Made by a program: the position numbers and the translations under genes. The notes beneath the pieces were generated by a model. That model was not told where the DNA came from and ran no database searches. It saw nothing but the letters and a program-made list of their open reading frames with translations. A stretch of DNA of 37,735 nucleotides. Source: Alphaproteobacteria bacterium (GTDB lineage Bacteria > Pseudomonadota > Alphaproteobacteria > Micropepsales > Micropepsaceae). This document shows, in pieces, positions 1 to 5,014 of this stretch; the stretch's first letter is position 1, and each line of letters begins with the position of its first letter. The DNA lies in the NCBI GenBank assembly GCA_015654705.1, contig JAATGL010000088.1, positions 1-37,735 of the forward strand, read 5' to 3'.

Positions 1-129
1 AGATCGGCGCCCCGCAGATAGGCGCCCTGCAGATTGGCGTCCCACAGATTGGCGCCCTGCAGATCGGCGTCCCGCAGATAGGCGCCCTGCAGATTGGCGC
101 CCCGCAGATTGGCGCCCTGCAGATCGGCG
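1..129. repeat. 30-bp tandem DNA repeat encoding pentapeptide units
   Basis: About four consecutive 30-bp units are nearly identical, differing mostly at the first and second positions of a few codons (gat/aat/tat, ggc/gac). Each unit encodes two pentapeptides of the leftward gene. Such DNA-level identity suggests recent expansion by slippage or unequal recombination, so copy number may vary between related phages. Confidence 0.85.
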
Positions 130-254
130 CGCGCTTCGAATGCCCTTTGCACTGCCAGCCCGAGCTTGATGCTCAGCGGAGTCTCGTCACTTGCTTCGAT
201 CTCGGCGGTAAAAATCACCGATGCGGTGAAGCTATTCTTGATCTCGAATTTCAT
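1..254 (-). CDS. Pentapeptide-repeat protein (C-terminus outside window)
   Basis: Read leftward from ATG at 254, the protein begins [12 protein letters not shown], has about 40 non-repetitive residues, then runs into tandem five-residue units of the A-(D/N/Y)-L-x-x type ([20 protein letters not shown]) as far as the window edge. Pentapeptide repeats fold into a right-handed beta-helix. Small phage proteins with this kind of head are common, but their function is generally unknown; some larger relatives mimic DNA and bind gyrase. A good ribosome site (AGGAGA) lies just upstream. The frame continues upstream without a break into the DUF5131-type remnant at 255-440, so the ATG at 254 may be a secondary start made available by the damage there. 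The C-terminus is not visible. Confidence 0.85.
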   Translation of the reverse strand, partial: MKFEIKNSFTASVIFTAEIEASDETPLSIKLGLAVQRAFEARADLQGANLRGANLQGAYLRDADLQGANLWDANLQGAYLRGAD

Positions 255-440
255 GTGCTCTCCTCTGTGCGCTGCCGCTCCCTTGATCTTCCTACGTGGC
301 TTGTGAAGCCCCCAATCGACACCGAAACGGTGTCCAAGCTTTTCGGCGTAACAAAAATCGCAGCCCGGTCCAACGGGCGTGCAACCTCACCAGAAGTTCA
401 CCGTCGCATCGGTCCATTCGATTCCGGTCTTGTCACCCAT
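255..440 (-). pseudogene. 5' remnant of a DUF5131 (phage Gp37/Gp68-like) gene, in-frame TGA
   Basis: From ATG at 440 the frame reads MGDKTGIEWTDATVNFW, then TGA (387-389), then continues [20 protein letters not shown] and ends near KPRRKIK before running in frame into the pentapeptide ATG at 254. The start (IEWTDAT.NFW), the C-x6-C-x2-C cluster ([12 protein letters not shown]) and the CYAE block match my memory of the N-terminus of the DUF5131/Gp37-Gp68 family, which resembles radical-SAM cysteine motifs. Family members run to roughly 200 or more residues; here everything after about residue 60 is missing and replaced by the pentapeptide gene. The ATG overlaps the end of the upstream gene by 8 bp, as expected of a former operon member. 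Best read as a decayed gene. Confidence 0.75.
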
Positions 441-702
441 CCTCGTCTCCAAACAGGTCGCGCGCAGCGGCATTGTCGTCGCGCGGGGCGGTGAAGCCGC
501 ATTCGTCGGCCTTCCATTCGACGACGCGCAGCGTCATTTCCTCGCCCGCGAACTTGCCGTTCAGCGCGATGTCGTCGGCGCCGTGGATCAGCGAACGCGG
601 CAGCCATGCGGCGCGCTCGACGCCGGCGCCGACGGCGAACAGCACGCTGGCCGGCCGTATCTCCTTGATGCGTCCGCGCACGCGCACGTAATCGTCGCTC
701 AC
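433..702 (-). CDS. Conserved small phage protein, function unknown
   Basis: This 89-residue protein starts at GTG 702, which overlaps the TGA of the DnaA-like gene (GTGA), the overlap style used throughout the window. The sequence begins VSDDYVRVRGRIKEIRPAS and contains alternating hydrophobic strands, a WLPRSLIHGAD segment and a TLRVVEWKADE segment near the C-terminus. The pattern (short beta strands, a WLP.S turn) suggests a small beta-barrel. I recognise it only as a recurrent conserved protein of alphaproteobacterial phages, without a known role. It lies in the leftward arm between the DnaA-like gene and the DUF5131 remnant. Longer upstream starts in this frame read through the DnaA-like gene and are shadows. 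Confidence 0.75.
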   Translation of the reverse strand: MSDDYVRVRGRIKEIRPASVLFAVGAGVERAAWLPRSLIHGADDIALNGKFAGEEMTLRVVEWKADECGFTAPRDDNAAARDLFGDEDG

Positions 703-1094
703 GGCGCCGCTCCGGCAGAAAAGGCGCCGGGAGCGGAGCGCTGCGAGGGGAGCGCGGCCCCTCCGCTCCCGGCAAGGTGCGGGCACGGCCGTTCCGGCGT
801 GGTGAGGAGGATGATCCCGATGGCCACGACGTCGTGGCAGGTCTGCGCATCCTCGCGCATCAGACGCTCGACGGCGCGGATCGCAACCAGCACCGTCGTA
901 TGATCGCGGCCGCCGAATCTGGCGCCGATCACGGGCAACGAGCGCGTCGTCATGGTGCGCGAAAAATACATCGCGATCTGGCGCGGCCGCGCAAAGCGCC
1001 GCGCCTTCTCCCGGCCGCACATCGATTGCGGATCGAGCTCGAAGAACGCGGCCACGATCCGCTGGATGTCGACGATGCGCAGCGGGCTTGTCAT
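699..1094 (-). CDS. DnaA domain IV-like DNA-binding protein
   Basis: The 131-residue product starts at ATG 1094 (MTSPLRIVDIQRIVAAFFEL), overlapping the stop of the cupin-like gene by ATGA. It carries the C-terminal DNA-binding signature of the replication initiator DnaA: a helix (IVAAFF), then ARPRQIAMYFSR, then the DnaA-box recognition motif GGRDHTTVL at about residues 63-71. There is no AAA+ ATPase domain, so it is domain IV alone with a short tail, and cannot be a full initiator. Family knowledge: domain IV binds 9-bp DnaA boxes. Inference: it could compete with host DnaA, recruit host initiation proteins to a phage origin, or act as a regulator. It is transcribed in the leftward arm. Confidence 0.85.
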   Translation of the reverse strand: MTSPLRIVDIQRIVAAFFELDPQSMCGREKARRFARPRQIAMYFSRTMTTRSLPVIGARFGGRDHTTVLVAIRAVERLMREDAQTCHDVVAIGIILLTTPERPCPHLAGSGGAALPSQRSAPGAFSAGAAP

Positions 1095-1618
1095 CCGCAC
1101 CCCCGGCCGATGCGGCCGCGGTCGGCGCCACTGACGAATTGCCGCCACGGCCGCCACGCGGCGGGGCAATGGAAGCCCCAGTCGCGGATTACCGGGCCGG
1201 TGAGGAAAAGCGTCCAGCACGGCGCGGTGACCTCGATGCGATGCGCCTGGCGCGCAAAGCGGAACTTGATAGCGCCCTCCAGGAAAAGTTCGTGATGGTT
1301 GACACCGCCGGCGGCGATCGTGTGCTCGATGTAGAAGCCGCGCAGCAGGATCGAGAGGTTGATCCAGGGATGGTCATGCAGCGCGCGATCATCATCCGAA
1401 TGCAGGAAGTGATGTAGGTATATGGATGGCAGCCGGCGCCGGATCCTGTCGAGCAGCGAAGTCGGCGCGCTGCCGCGCTCGTAGCGGCTCCATGGCGTCA
1501 GATACCAGCGTTCCAAATAGTGATCGCCGATAACGAAGTCCGGCGGCCGATGCGCCGCAATGGCGCAGAGCTTCGGCGCGATCGCGCGCACGAAAGACAG
1601 GGGAAGCGCGGCCTTCAT
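1091..1618 (-). CDS. Cupin-like phage protein
   Basis: This 175-residue protein starts at ATG 1618 and overlaps both neighbours by ATGA-type junctions. Residues about 35-60 contain YLERWYL and PWSRYERG. Further on come HHFLHSDDDRALHDHPW, SILLRGFYIEH, a second His-rich segment and TLFLTGPVIRDWGFHC. The H-D-H-P-W motif followed by a glycine-containing strand is the pattern of cupin metal sites in small phage proteins, and the HRIEV.....TLFLTG segment would be the second cupin motif. Likely a double-stranded beta-helix, perhaps metal-binding. Substrate unknown. The C-terminus (WRQFV onward) ends in a basic, glycine-rich tail. Confidence 0.7.
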   Translation of the reverse strand: MKAALPLSFVRAIAPKLCAIAAHRPPDFVIGDHYLERWYLTPWSRYERGSAPTSLLDRIRRRLPSIYLHHFLHSDDDRALHDHPWINLSILLRGFYIEHTIAAGGVNHHELFLEGAIKFRFARQAHRIEVTAPCWTLFLTGPVIRDWGFHCPAAWRPWRQFVSGADRGRIGRGCG

Positions 1619-1722
1619 CCGATCACCCTGGCGAGCGCACAGCCGGCGGCGATCCAGAAGGCGATCGAGGCAAGGAAAATCCAGCCCCAGGGCGAGATGA
1701 CGGTGCCGGCGCGTTTCTTCAT
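1615..1722 (-). CDS. Very small single-span membrane protein
   Basis: A 35-residue protein starting at ATG 1722, preceded by GGGAGG about seven bases upstream and overlapping the cupin-like gene by ATGA. It begins with a positive MKKRAG head followed by a hydrophobic stretch (WGWIFLASIAFWIAAGCAL), so it should cross the inner membrane once. The same frame is open upstream to an ATG at 1863, but the extra 47 residues look like random GC-rich translation, and the strong ribosome site favours the short form. Role unknown; possibilities include a holin-like or exclusion peptide. Confidence 0.55.
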   Translation of the reverse strand: MKKRAGTVISPWGWIFLASIAFWIAAGCALARVIG

Positions 1723-1880
1723 GGCTGGCCTCCCGTCGCGACCAGGCAGAGGATCGTCAGCACAAGGATGAAAGCGACGGTCGCCTTCCATTCGCTGCGA
1801 AGCGCGGAGACGTCCGAGGATTTGATCAGCGCCCAGCTGAAGCGGTAGAGTTCTCGCCGCCATCTCGAAGAAAGACAGCC
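1719..1880 (-). CDS. Possible small membrane protein, start not resolved
   Basis: This leftward frame ends at TGA 1719, overlapping the ATG of the 35-residue protein (ATGA). Its last 45 residues (RFSWALIKSSDVSALRSEW, then a hydrophobic FILVLTILCLVA segment) read like a real single-span membrane protein. No ATG, GTG or TTG is visible in frame before the rightward gene at 1881, so the coordinate given is only the nearest neighbour boundary. Either a rare start is used, the start has been lost, or a frameshift joins it to the ATG at 1863, which lies in another frame. Uncertain. Confidence 0.3.
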   Translation of the reverse strand, partial: GCLSSRWRRELYRFSWALIKSSDVSALRSEWKATVAFILVLTILCLVATGGQP

Positions 1881-2141
1881 ATGACTGAGCGAAACCCCGT
1901 CGGCATCCAGGTCGAAGAGATCACGCGCATCAGAGCCGCGCCTGACGTCTATGTGGGAACAATCACCTTCAACTTCGCCGAGATCATCGACGGCGGGGAT
2001 TATGGCCACACCATTTCCGTGAAGCTGCGCATCAAGCATAGTCGCGCCTCCAGCGTCGAAGCTCTTGAGGTGAGATTTCGCGAAGAAGCGCTGGGTCTTC
2101 TAACCCTTGCACTCCAGAGTGATTGGCCAGAAATCGTCTGA
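1881..2141 (+). CDS. Small conserved-looking phage protein, function unknown
   Basis: An 86-residue rightward protein (MTERNPVGIQVEEITRIRAA) with a weak purine-rich site (GAAGAAAG) upstream. It alternates charged and hydrophobic residues (YVGTITFNFAEI, TISVKLRI) and ends in a helix (EALGLLTLALQ), the look of a small alpha/beta protein. No recognised domain. It lies opposite in direction to most genes of the left arm and is antisense to the frames at 1719-1880 (edge) and 2032-2202. I prefer this strand over the antisense candidates because the composition is more protein-like. Confidence 0.55.
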   Translation: MTERNPVGIQVEEITRIRAAPDVYVGTITFNFAEIIDGGDYGHTISVKLRIKHSRASSVEALEVRFREEALGLLTLALQSDWPEIV

Positions 2142-2202
2142 CGATGCGGTCGACGTCGGCGATCGGCCGGTTGCGTTCTTCTGGCGGCGCGATCCGGTTC
2201 AC
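2032..2202 (-). CDS. Candidate 56-residue leftward protein, antisense to 1881-2141
   Basis: A leftward frame begins at GTG 2202, overlapping the TGA of the 96-residue gene (GTGA), exactly the junction type seen between certain genes here. It reads VNRIAPPEERNRPIADVDRI, then RRFLANHSG and ends SPQELRRWRRDYA, an amphipathic helical composition. It overlaps the rightward gene 1881-2141 for about 110 bp on the other strand, so at most one is likely under strong selection. Low confidence, listed because the GTGA junction supports it. Confidence 0.35.
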   Translation of the reverse strand: MNRIAPPEERNRPIADVDRIVRRFLANHSGVQGLEDPALLREISPQELRRWRRDYA

Positions 2203-2489
2203 GCCGCAATTCCCATCAGTGCGGGCTCGATCGTGCGGGCGTGGGCGAGGGCCGGATCGTAGAGCCGCTTGGCCTCGGCCTCGGCGAAGCCGGCCTGGGT
2301 CAGGTCGAGCAGCGAGACCGTGCCGCGCTGGACATAGGCCGTCGCGATGGCGAGGCCGAGCAACTGGACCTTGACGTCCTCCGACATGCCGCGGATACGC
2401 CTGGCGGCGCCACGCGCGCGCGAAGCCTGACGCTCGCGGCGCTCGGCCTTGGTTTCGATTGCGGAGTAGGACGCTGGACTGAAGGTCAT
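2199..2489 (-). CDS. Small helical early protein, function unknown
   Basis: The 96-residue protein begins at ATG 2489 behind a very good ribosome site (AAGGAGAT). The first third is basic (KAERRERQASRARGAARRIRG), followed by two predicted helices (VKVQLLGLAIATAYVQRG and LLDLTQAGFAEAEAKRLYD). The arrangement suggests a small nucleic-acid-associated or protein-binding helical protein. No family recognised. The frame is open further upstream, but the ribosome site fixes this start. It is divergent from the rightward gene at 2520, with only 30 bp between the start codons. Confidence 0.65.
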   Translation of the reverse strand: MTFSPASYSAIETKAERRERQASRARGAARRIRGMSEDVKVQLLGLAIATAYVQRGTVSLLDLTQAGFAEAEAKRLYDPALAHARTIEPALMGIAA

Positions 2490-2519
2490 GCTAATCTCCT
2501 TGGACAAAGGGGAGGAACG

Positions 2520-2774
2520 ATGCGGCGATACGAATTCGCCACGCGGATCGGTCTTTTCGCGATCGAGGAGCGTCGCGACGGCGAAACCGGAAATGGCTAT
2601 TTCGTCCTGTTGTTCGGGACGCAGCCCATCGGCGACGCCGAAAGCGTCGGCGAGGCCCTGGATATGATTTGCAACGGCGATCATCTCGGCCTGCGCAATT
2701 TTCCCGGCGTGACCGGGCGGACCTTGGGCCTGCCGAACCAGCGCAGCCGCTGGAAATCGGTCAGCAACATGTAG
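2520..2774 (+). CDS. Small phage protein, function unknown
   Basis: An 84-residue protein starting at ATG 2520 right behind a strong ribosome site (GGGGAGGAACG). It reads MRRYEFATRIGLFAIEERRD, then a strand-rich middle (NGYFVLLFGTQPIG) and a helix (SVGEALDMICNGD), ending in a LGLPNQRSRW segment. No family assigned. Its 3' end overlaps the 3' end of the leftward 101-residue gene by about 94 bp. The strong ribosome site and natural composition support it even though it runs against the leftward arm. Confidence 0.6.
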   Translation: MRRYEFATRIGLFAIEERRDGETGNGYFVLLFGTQPIGDAESVGEALDMICNGDHLGLRNFPGVTGRTLGLPNQRSRWKSVSNM

Positions 2775-2986
2775 AAAAGATCGGTGATGCGGAAGGAAAG
2801 CCTGGCGGCATCGTCCGTCGTGATCCGGATGCGCGTGCGGTTCCCGGCCGCATCCATGAATTCAATGCCGAAGCTCAGCTCATCGTCGAGCGCCAGGACG
2901 GATTTCACATGGACGAGGCGGCCGAAGCTGCTCTCGTAGTCATCCGGTGTGGAGCGGCGTTTCGAGGTCGGATGATGCGATGCCAT
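2681..2986 (-). CDS. First gene of the leftward arm, function unknown
   Basis: A 101-residue protein beginning MASHHPTSKRRSTPDDYESS and containing VLALDDELSFGIEFMDAAGN, an RIRITTDDAARLSFRI segment and a C-terminal helix (LFYMLLTDFQRLRW). Alternating strands followed by a helix suggest a small alpha/beta fold; no family is recognised. It is the first gene downstream of the leftward promoter-operator at 3012-3041, with a predicted leader of about 20 bases containing AGGG. It should therefore be repressed in a lysogen and be among the earliest leftward products after induction. It is antisense to 2520-2774 over its last 30 codons. Confidence 0.65.
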   Translation of the reverse strand: MASHHPTSKRRSTPDDYESSFGRLVHVKSVLALDDELSFGIEFMDAAGNRTRIRITTDDAARLSFRITDLFYMLLTDFQRLRWFGRPKVRPVTPGKLRRPR

Positions 2987-3011
2987 ATCCCTGCGTCCAA
3001 CGTGCAGGCCG

Positions 3012-3041
3012 ACCGTATTCGCATCAAAATGCGATTGTCAA
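3012..3041 (-). promoter_or_regulatory. Leftward early promoter (PL-like) with operator in spacer
   Basis: On the minus strand there is TTGACA (3036-3041), 18 bp, then TACGGT (3012-3017). The spacer holds the operator TCGCAT-N4-ATGCGA (3019-3034). The 30-bp element matches the rightward promoter at 4193-4222 at 27 of 30 positions. Expected transcription start is near 3005, about 20 bases before the ATG at 2986. Repressor bound in the spacer should block RNA polymerase directly. Confidence 0.8.
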
Positions 3042-3069
3042 GCGGTATCGCATCACAATGCGATACCGC
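3042..3069. promoter_or_regulatory. Second left operator, perfect inverted repeat
   Basis: Two 12-bp arms, GCGGTATCGCAT and ATGCGATACCGC, are perfect reverse complements around a 4-bp centre CACA. The core TCGCAT-N4-ATGCGA (3048-3063) is the same as in the other operators; its centre is 29 bp from that of the operator in the leftward promoter. It lies upstream of the rightward membrane-protein gene at 3123 and may control it as well as assist repression of the leftward promoter. Confidence 0.75.
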
Positions 3070-3079
3070 CAAATGCACT

Positions 3080-3096
3080 TTCGACTTAGAGTCGAA
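3080..3096. promoter_or_regulatory. Short perfect palindrome upstream of the membrane protein gene
   Basis: TTCGACT and AGTCGAA are perfect reverse complements separated by three bases. It differs in sequence from the TCGCAT operators and sits 27 bp before the ATG at 3123. It could be a binding site for another regulator, or a small hairpin in the leader. No T-run follows, so it is not an intrinsic terminator. Confidence 0.4.
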
Positions 3097-3122
3097 GGAC
3101 AACGGGGTTAGGGGAAATTATT

Positions 3123-3479
3123 ATGCGCGTTAGCTTCTATGACATCATCGTCGCCGGAATTTTCCTTTGGACCTTATATTGCTTCGGTGATGCGTTTTGG
3201 ATCACTTATCAAGTCAACTCCGATCCGACAGGCGCAAATCTGCAGACCATTCTCAGTGGAGCGTTGGGGAGCAGTGCCGCGCAAAGCTTAGTGGGAACAT
3301 CTGGTGCGCCTGGAAATTATGACGTGGTGCGCGCGGGATTTTTGAACGGTTTCTGGATTTCGCGGCTTATTTTTTGGTTCCTACCAACGGCGGGATTCGG
3401 CATTTTCGGGTTGCTGATTCGGCCTCAGAGGGAAACGCGTAATATTGGATATGAGCATATTGATGGCGAAACGTCTTAG
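3123..3479 (+). CDS. Two-span membrane protein inside the immunity region
   Basis: A 118-residue protein with two hydrophobic helices: residues about 8-30 (IIVAGIFLWTLYCFGDAF) and about 78-98 (ISRLIFWFLPTAGFGIFGLL), joined by a polar, glycine/serine-rich loop, with a charged C-tail. A ribosome site (AGGGG) precedes ATG 3123. Base composition is clearly more AT-rich than the flanking genes, and the repressor gene next door is also somewhat AT-richer. It is convergent with and overlaps the repressor gene by 4 bp. Small membrane proteins placed next to a repressor in temperate phages are often superinfection-exclusion or other lysogeny-expressed factors; that role is inference from position only. 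Confidence 0.75.
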   Translation: MRVSFYDIIVAGIFLWTLYCFGDAFWITYQVNSDPTGANLQTILSGALGSSAAQSLVGTSGAPGNYDVVRAGFLNGFWISRLIFWFLPTAGFGIFGLLIRPQRETRNIGYEHIDGETS

Positions 3480-4123
3480 ACCAATCCACCACGCCAAATT
3501 AGCCTCGCTATGATCGTGACCTCATCGACGTCCACCTCGTAAGTTGGATAGAGCTCGCTATTATCGCTGATGATTCTGAGTCTCGGCCGCGCGCCGATTA
3601 CGGTGTCAAGTCGTTTAACGATGAGTCCGCGGCCATCCCAAATTGCGTAGAAGCGGCCCGGTTCGAATTTGGGTTTCAGGCGGAATAGGCCTATGTCACC
3701 ATCGCTCAAGGTCGGAAAATTTGAATCACCTTCGAGGTCAAGTGCTCTTAATTGCCCAGTTTCTTTGCGCATGATGGAATCAATCCAATCACGCCGAAAA
3801 TAGATGGGCTCGATTTCCCCCTCATCCAAAACTTCATAGCCGCCGCCCATCGAGGCTCTGACGTTCAATCGCTTTACGGATATGACATCTTTGCCAGAGC
3901 GTGGCCGCAATATTTGCGCGCCAAGTAGTTCATCGACAGAAACGTCGGCCGCCGCCGCTAGCTTTTCATATGTTGTTGCTGTCATGGTAGAACTTCTACC
4001 GGCGAGGAAATTTCGCACCGCCGATTCAGGAACACCGGCCTTTTTTGACCATGGAGCGACCTTCAGACCTCGCGATGCCATAAATGCCGTTAGGGCCTTC
4101 CGATTAGAATCGGTGATTTTCAT
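3476..4123 (-). CDS. cI: CI-like phage repressor (HTH plus S24/LexA-type peptidase domain)
   Basis: A 215-residue protein. Residues about 9-68 form a helix-turn-helix domain of the XRE type (APWSKKAGVPESAVRNFLAG, then TYEKLAAAADVSVDELLG). Residues about 80-215 resemble the LexA/S24 self-cleaving domain: EGDSNFPTL contains the expected serine nucleophile at about S134 (the usual GDSMxPT has N in place of M), and LIVKRL provides the lysine at about K170. Family role: dimeric repressor that maintains lysogeny and is inactivated by RecA-stimulated self-cleavage. No clear Ala-Gly or Cys-Gly cleavage pair is visible, so cleavage may differ. No ribosome site is evident upstream, which suggests a leaderless or weakly translated mRNA. 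It lies between the operators it most likely binds. Confidence 0.9.
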   Translation of the reverse strand: MKITDSNRKALTAFMASRGLKVAPWSKKAGVPESAVRNFLAGRSSTMTATTYEKLAAAADVSVDELLGAQILRPRSGKDVISVKRLNVRASMGGGYEVLDEGEIEPIYFRRDWIDSIMRKETGQLRALDLEGDSNFPTLSDGDIGLFRLKPKFEPGRFYAIWDGRGLIVKRLDTVIGARPRLRIISDNSELYPTYEVDVDEVTIIARLIWRGGLV

Positions 4124-4143
4124 GTTCAGGACTAAGCCGTAAG

Positions 4144-4196
4144 TCGCATTTTATTGCGACAACATCATTATGCGGAAATATCGCATCATGATTTGA
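4144..4196. promoter_or_regulatory. Additional right operators between repressor and Cro-like gene
   Basis: A near-perfect operator TCGCAT-TTTA-TTGCGA lies at 4144-4159. Weaker copies are CAACAT-CATT-ATGCGG (4160-4175) and TCGCAT-CATG-ATTTGA (4181-4196), the latter overlapping the -35 box of the rightward promoter. Together with the site in that promoter they make a graded series, reminiscent of the three right operators of lambda, suitable for controlling both the rightward promoter and the divergent repressor promoter. Confidence 0.65.
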
Positions 4197-4222
4197 CAAT
4201 CGCATTTGAATGCGAATACGAT
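4193..4222 (+). promoter_or_regulatory. Rightward early promoter (PR-like) with operator in spacer
   Basis: TTGACA (4193-4198), an 18-bp spacer and TACGAT (4217-4222). The spacer carries a perfect operator TCGCATTTGAATGCGA (4200-4215). Transcription is expected to begin at about 4229-4230, essentially on the ATG of the Cro-like gene, so the message is probably leaderless. The element is a near-copy of the leftward promoter at 3012-3041. Confidence 0.85.
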
Positions 4223-4229
4223 GGCGACC

Positions 4230-4490
4230 ATGACCTATGTCGATATCGCCATCGAACGCGTCCGCAAGGTGGTCCGCCGGATCGTCAAGAAGCCGTTCGC
4301 CGATCGGGTCGGCGTCGGCGACACGCTGCTGCGTGGCGCGGAAAGCCCCGGCTGGAATCCGACGGCATCGACCCTTCGCTCCTTTGAGGCGGCAATTCTT
4401 CCCGGCGAAGATGGCGACGCCGCGGCATCCGCGCACGCGGAACACACCGCCGCAAATCCGCGCCGCGCCGCGAAGGCGGTGCGGGCATGA
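4230..4490 (+). CDS. Cro-like small regulator
   Basis: The 86-residue product is the first rightward gene. Residues about 22-52 (KPFADRVGVGDTLLRGAESP, then WNPTASTLRSFEAAI) follow the pattern of short helix-turn-helix proteins in alphaproteobacterial phages, where a GWNPT.STL segment marks the recognition-helix region. The C-terminal third is Ala-rich and probably disordered. ATGs also exist at 4206 and 4221, but they lie inside the operator and the -10 box. The ATG at 4230 coincides with the predicted transcription start, implying leaderless translation. Position opposite the repressor and control by the same operators suggest a Cro role: turning down repressor and early transcription during lytic growth. 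Confidence 0.75.
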   Translation: MTYVDIAIERVRKVVRRIVKKPFADRVGVGDTLLRGAESPGWNPTASTLRSFEAAILPGEDGDAAASAHAEHTAANPRRAAKAVRA

Positions 4491-5014
4491 GCGGCGACGT
4501 CAACAACGCGGGCTGTGTCAACCGCAAACTCGATTCCGATACGCAGGTCTTCTTTTATGAGCAGGACTTCTATGTCCTCTCAAATTTTTCAGCATTCACA
4601 TTGCAATGGAAGGGTATTCGCTTCGATACGTCCGAGGCGGCCTACCATTGGGAAAAATTCGATCCTGAGCGCTGCTACATTTCATCTTTTGCGCGCCAGG
4701 TTCAGACCGCTATCCGGTCCGCTCCCTCCGCACATGACGCATTCAAGATCGCGGAGCAGAACTGCTGCTTCCGCCGTTCAGACTGGGATCGGGTCAAGGT
4801 GGATGTCATGCGGGACATCCTGCGGGCAAAAGCAGCCCAGCACGAGTACGTTCGCCACAAACTGCTGGCGACGGGAGACCGTCAACTGATTGAGGACAGT
4901 TGGCGCGATGACTTCTGGGGTTGGGGTCCGAATCGTGACGGCAAGAATGTCCTCGGCGCCCTCTGGATGGAAATCCGATCCGAATTGCGCGCTCAACGGG
5001 GTGCCGCGCCATGA
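4487..5014 (+). CDS. NADAR family protein (YbiA-like)
   Basis: A 175-residue protein overlapping the Cro-like gene by ATGA. Typical NADAR features in order: FYVLSNFSAF near residue 28, GIRFDTSEAAYHWEKF (about 43-58), SAHDAFKIAEQN, DWDRVKVDVMRDILRAKAAQ, LLATGDRQLIEDS and DDFWGWGPNRDGKNVLG. The conserved acidic and aromatic residues of the pocket are present. Family knowledge: NADAR enzymes cleave N-glycosidic bonds. YbiA acts on riboflavin-pathway intermediates, and NADAR proteins paired with DarT1 toxins remove ADP-ribose from guanine in DNA. Phage-borne copies are good candidates for reversing host ADP-ribosylation defences, which is inference here. Its GC content and position in the first early operon fit immediate expression. 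Confidence 0.9.
   Translation: MSGDVNNAGCVNRKLDSDTQVFFYEQDFYVLSNFSAFTLQWKGIRFDTSEAAYHWEKFDPERCYISSFARQVQTAIRSAPSAHDAFKIAEQNCCFRRSDWDRVKVDVMRDILRAKAAQHEYVRHKLLATGDRQLIEDSWRDDFWGWGPNRDGKNVLGALWMEIRSELRAQRGAAP

Noticed and set aside
1-129. CRISPR-like array
   Set aside because: The repeats are contiguous, have no spacers and encode pentapeptide units.
387-389. Genetic-code change (TGA as tryptophan)
   Set aside because: TGA is used as a normal stop in many overlapping gene junctions here, so recoding of the whole phage is excluded; only a local event remains possible.
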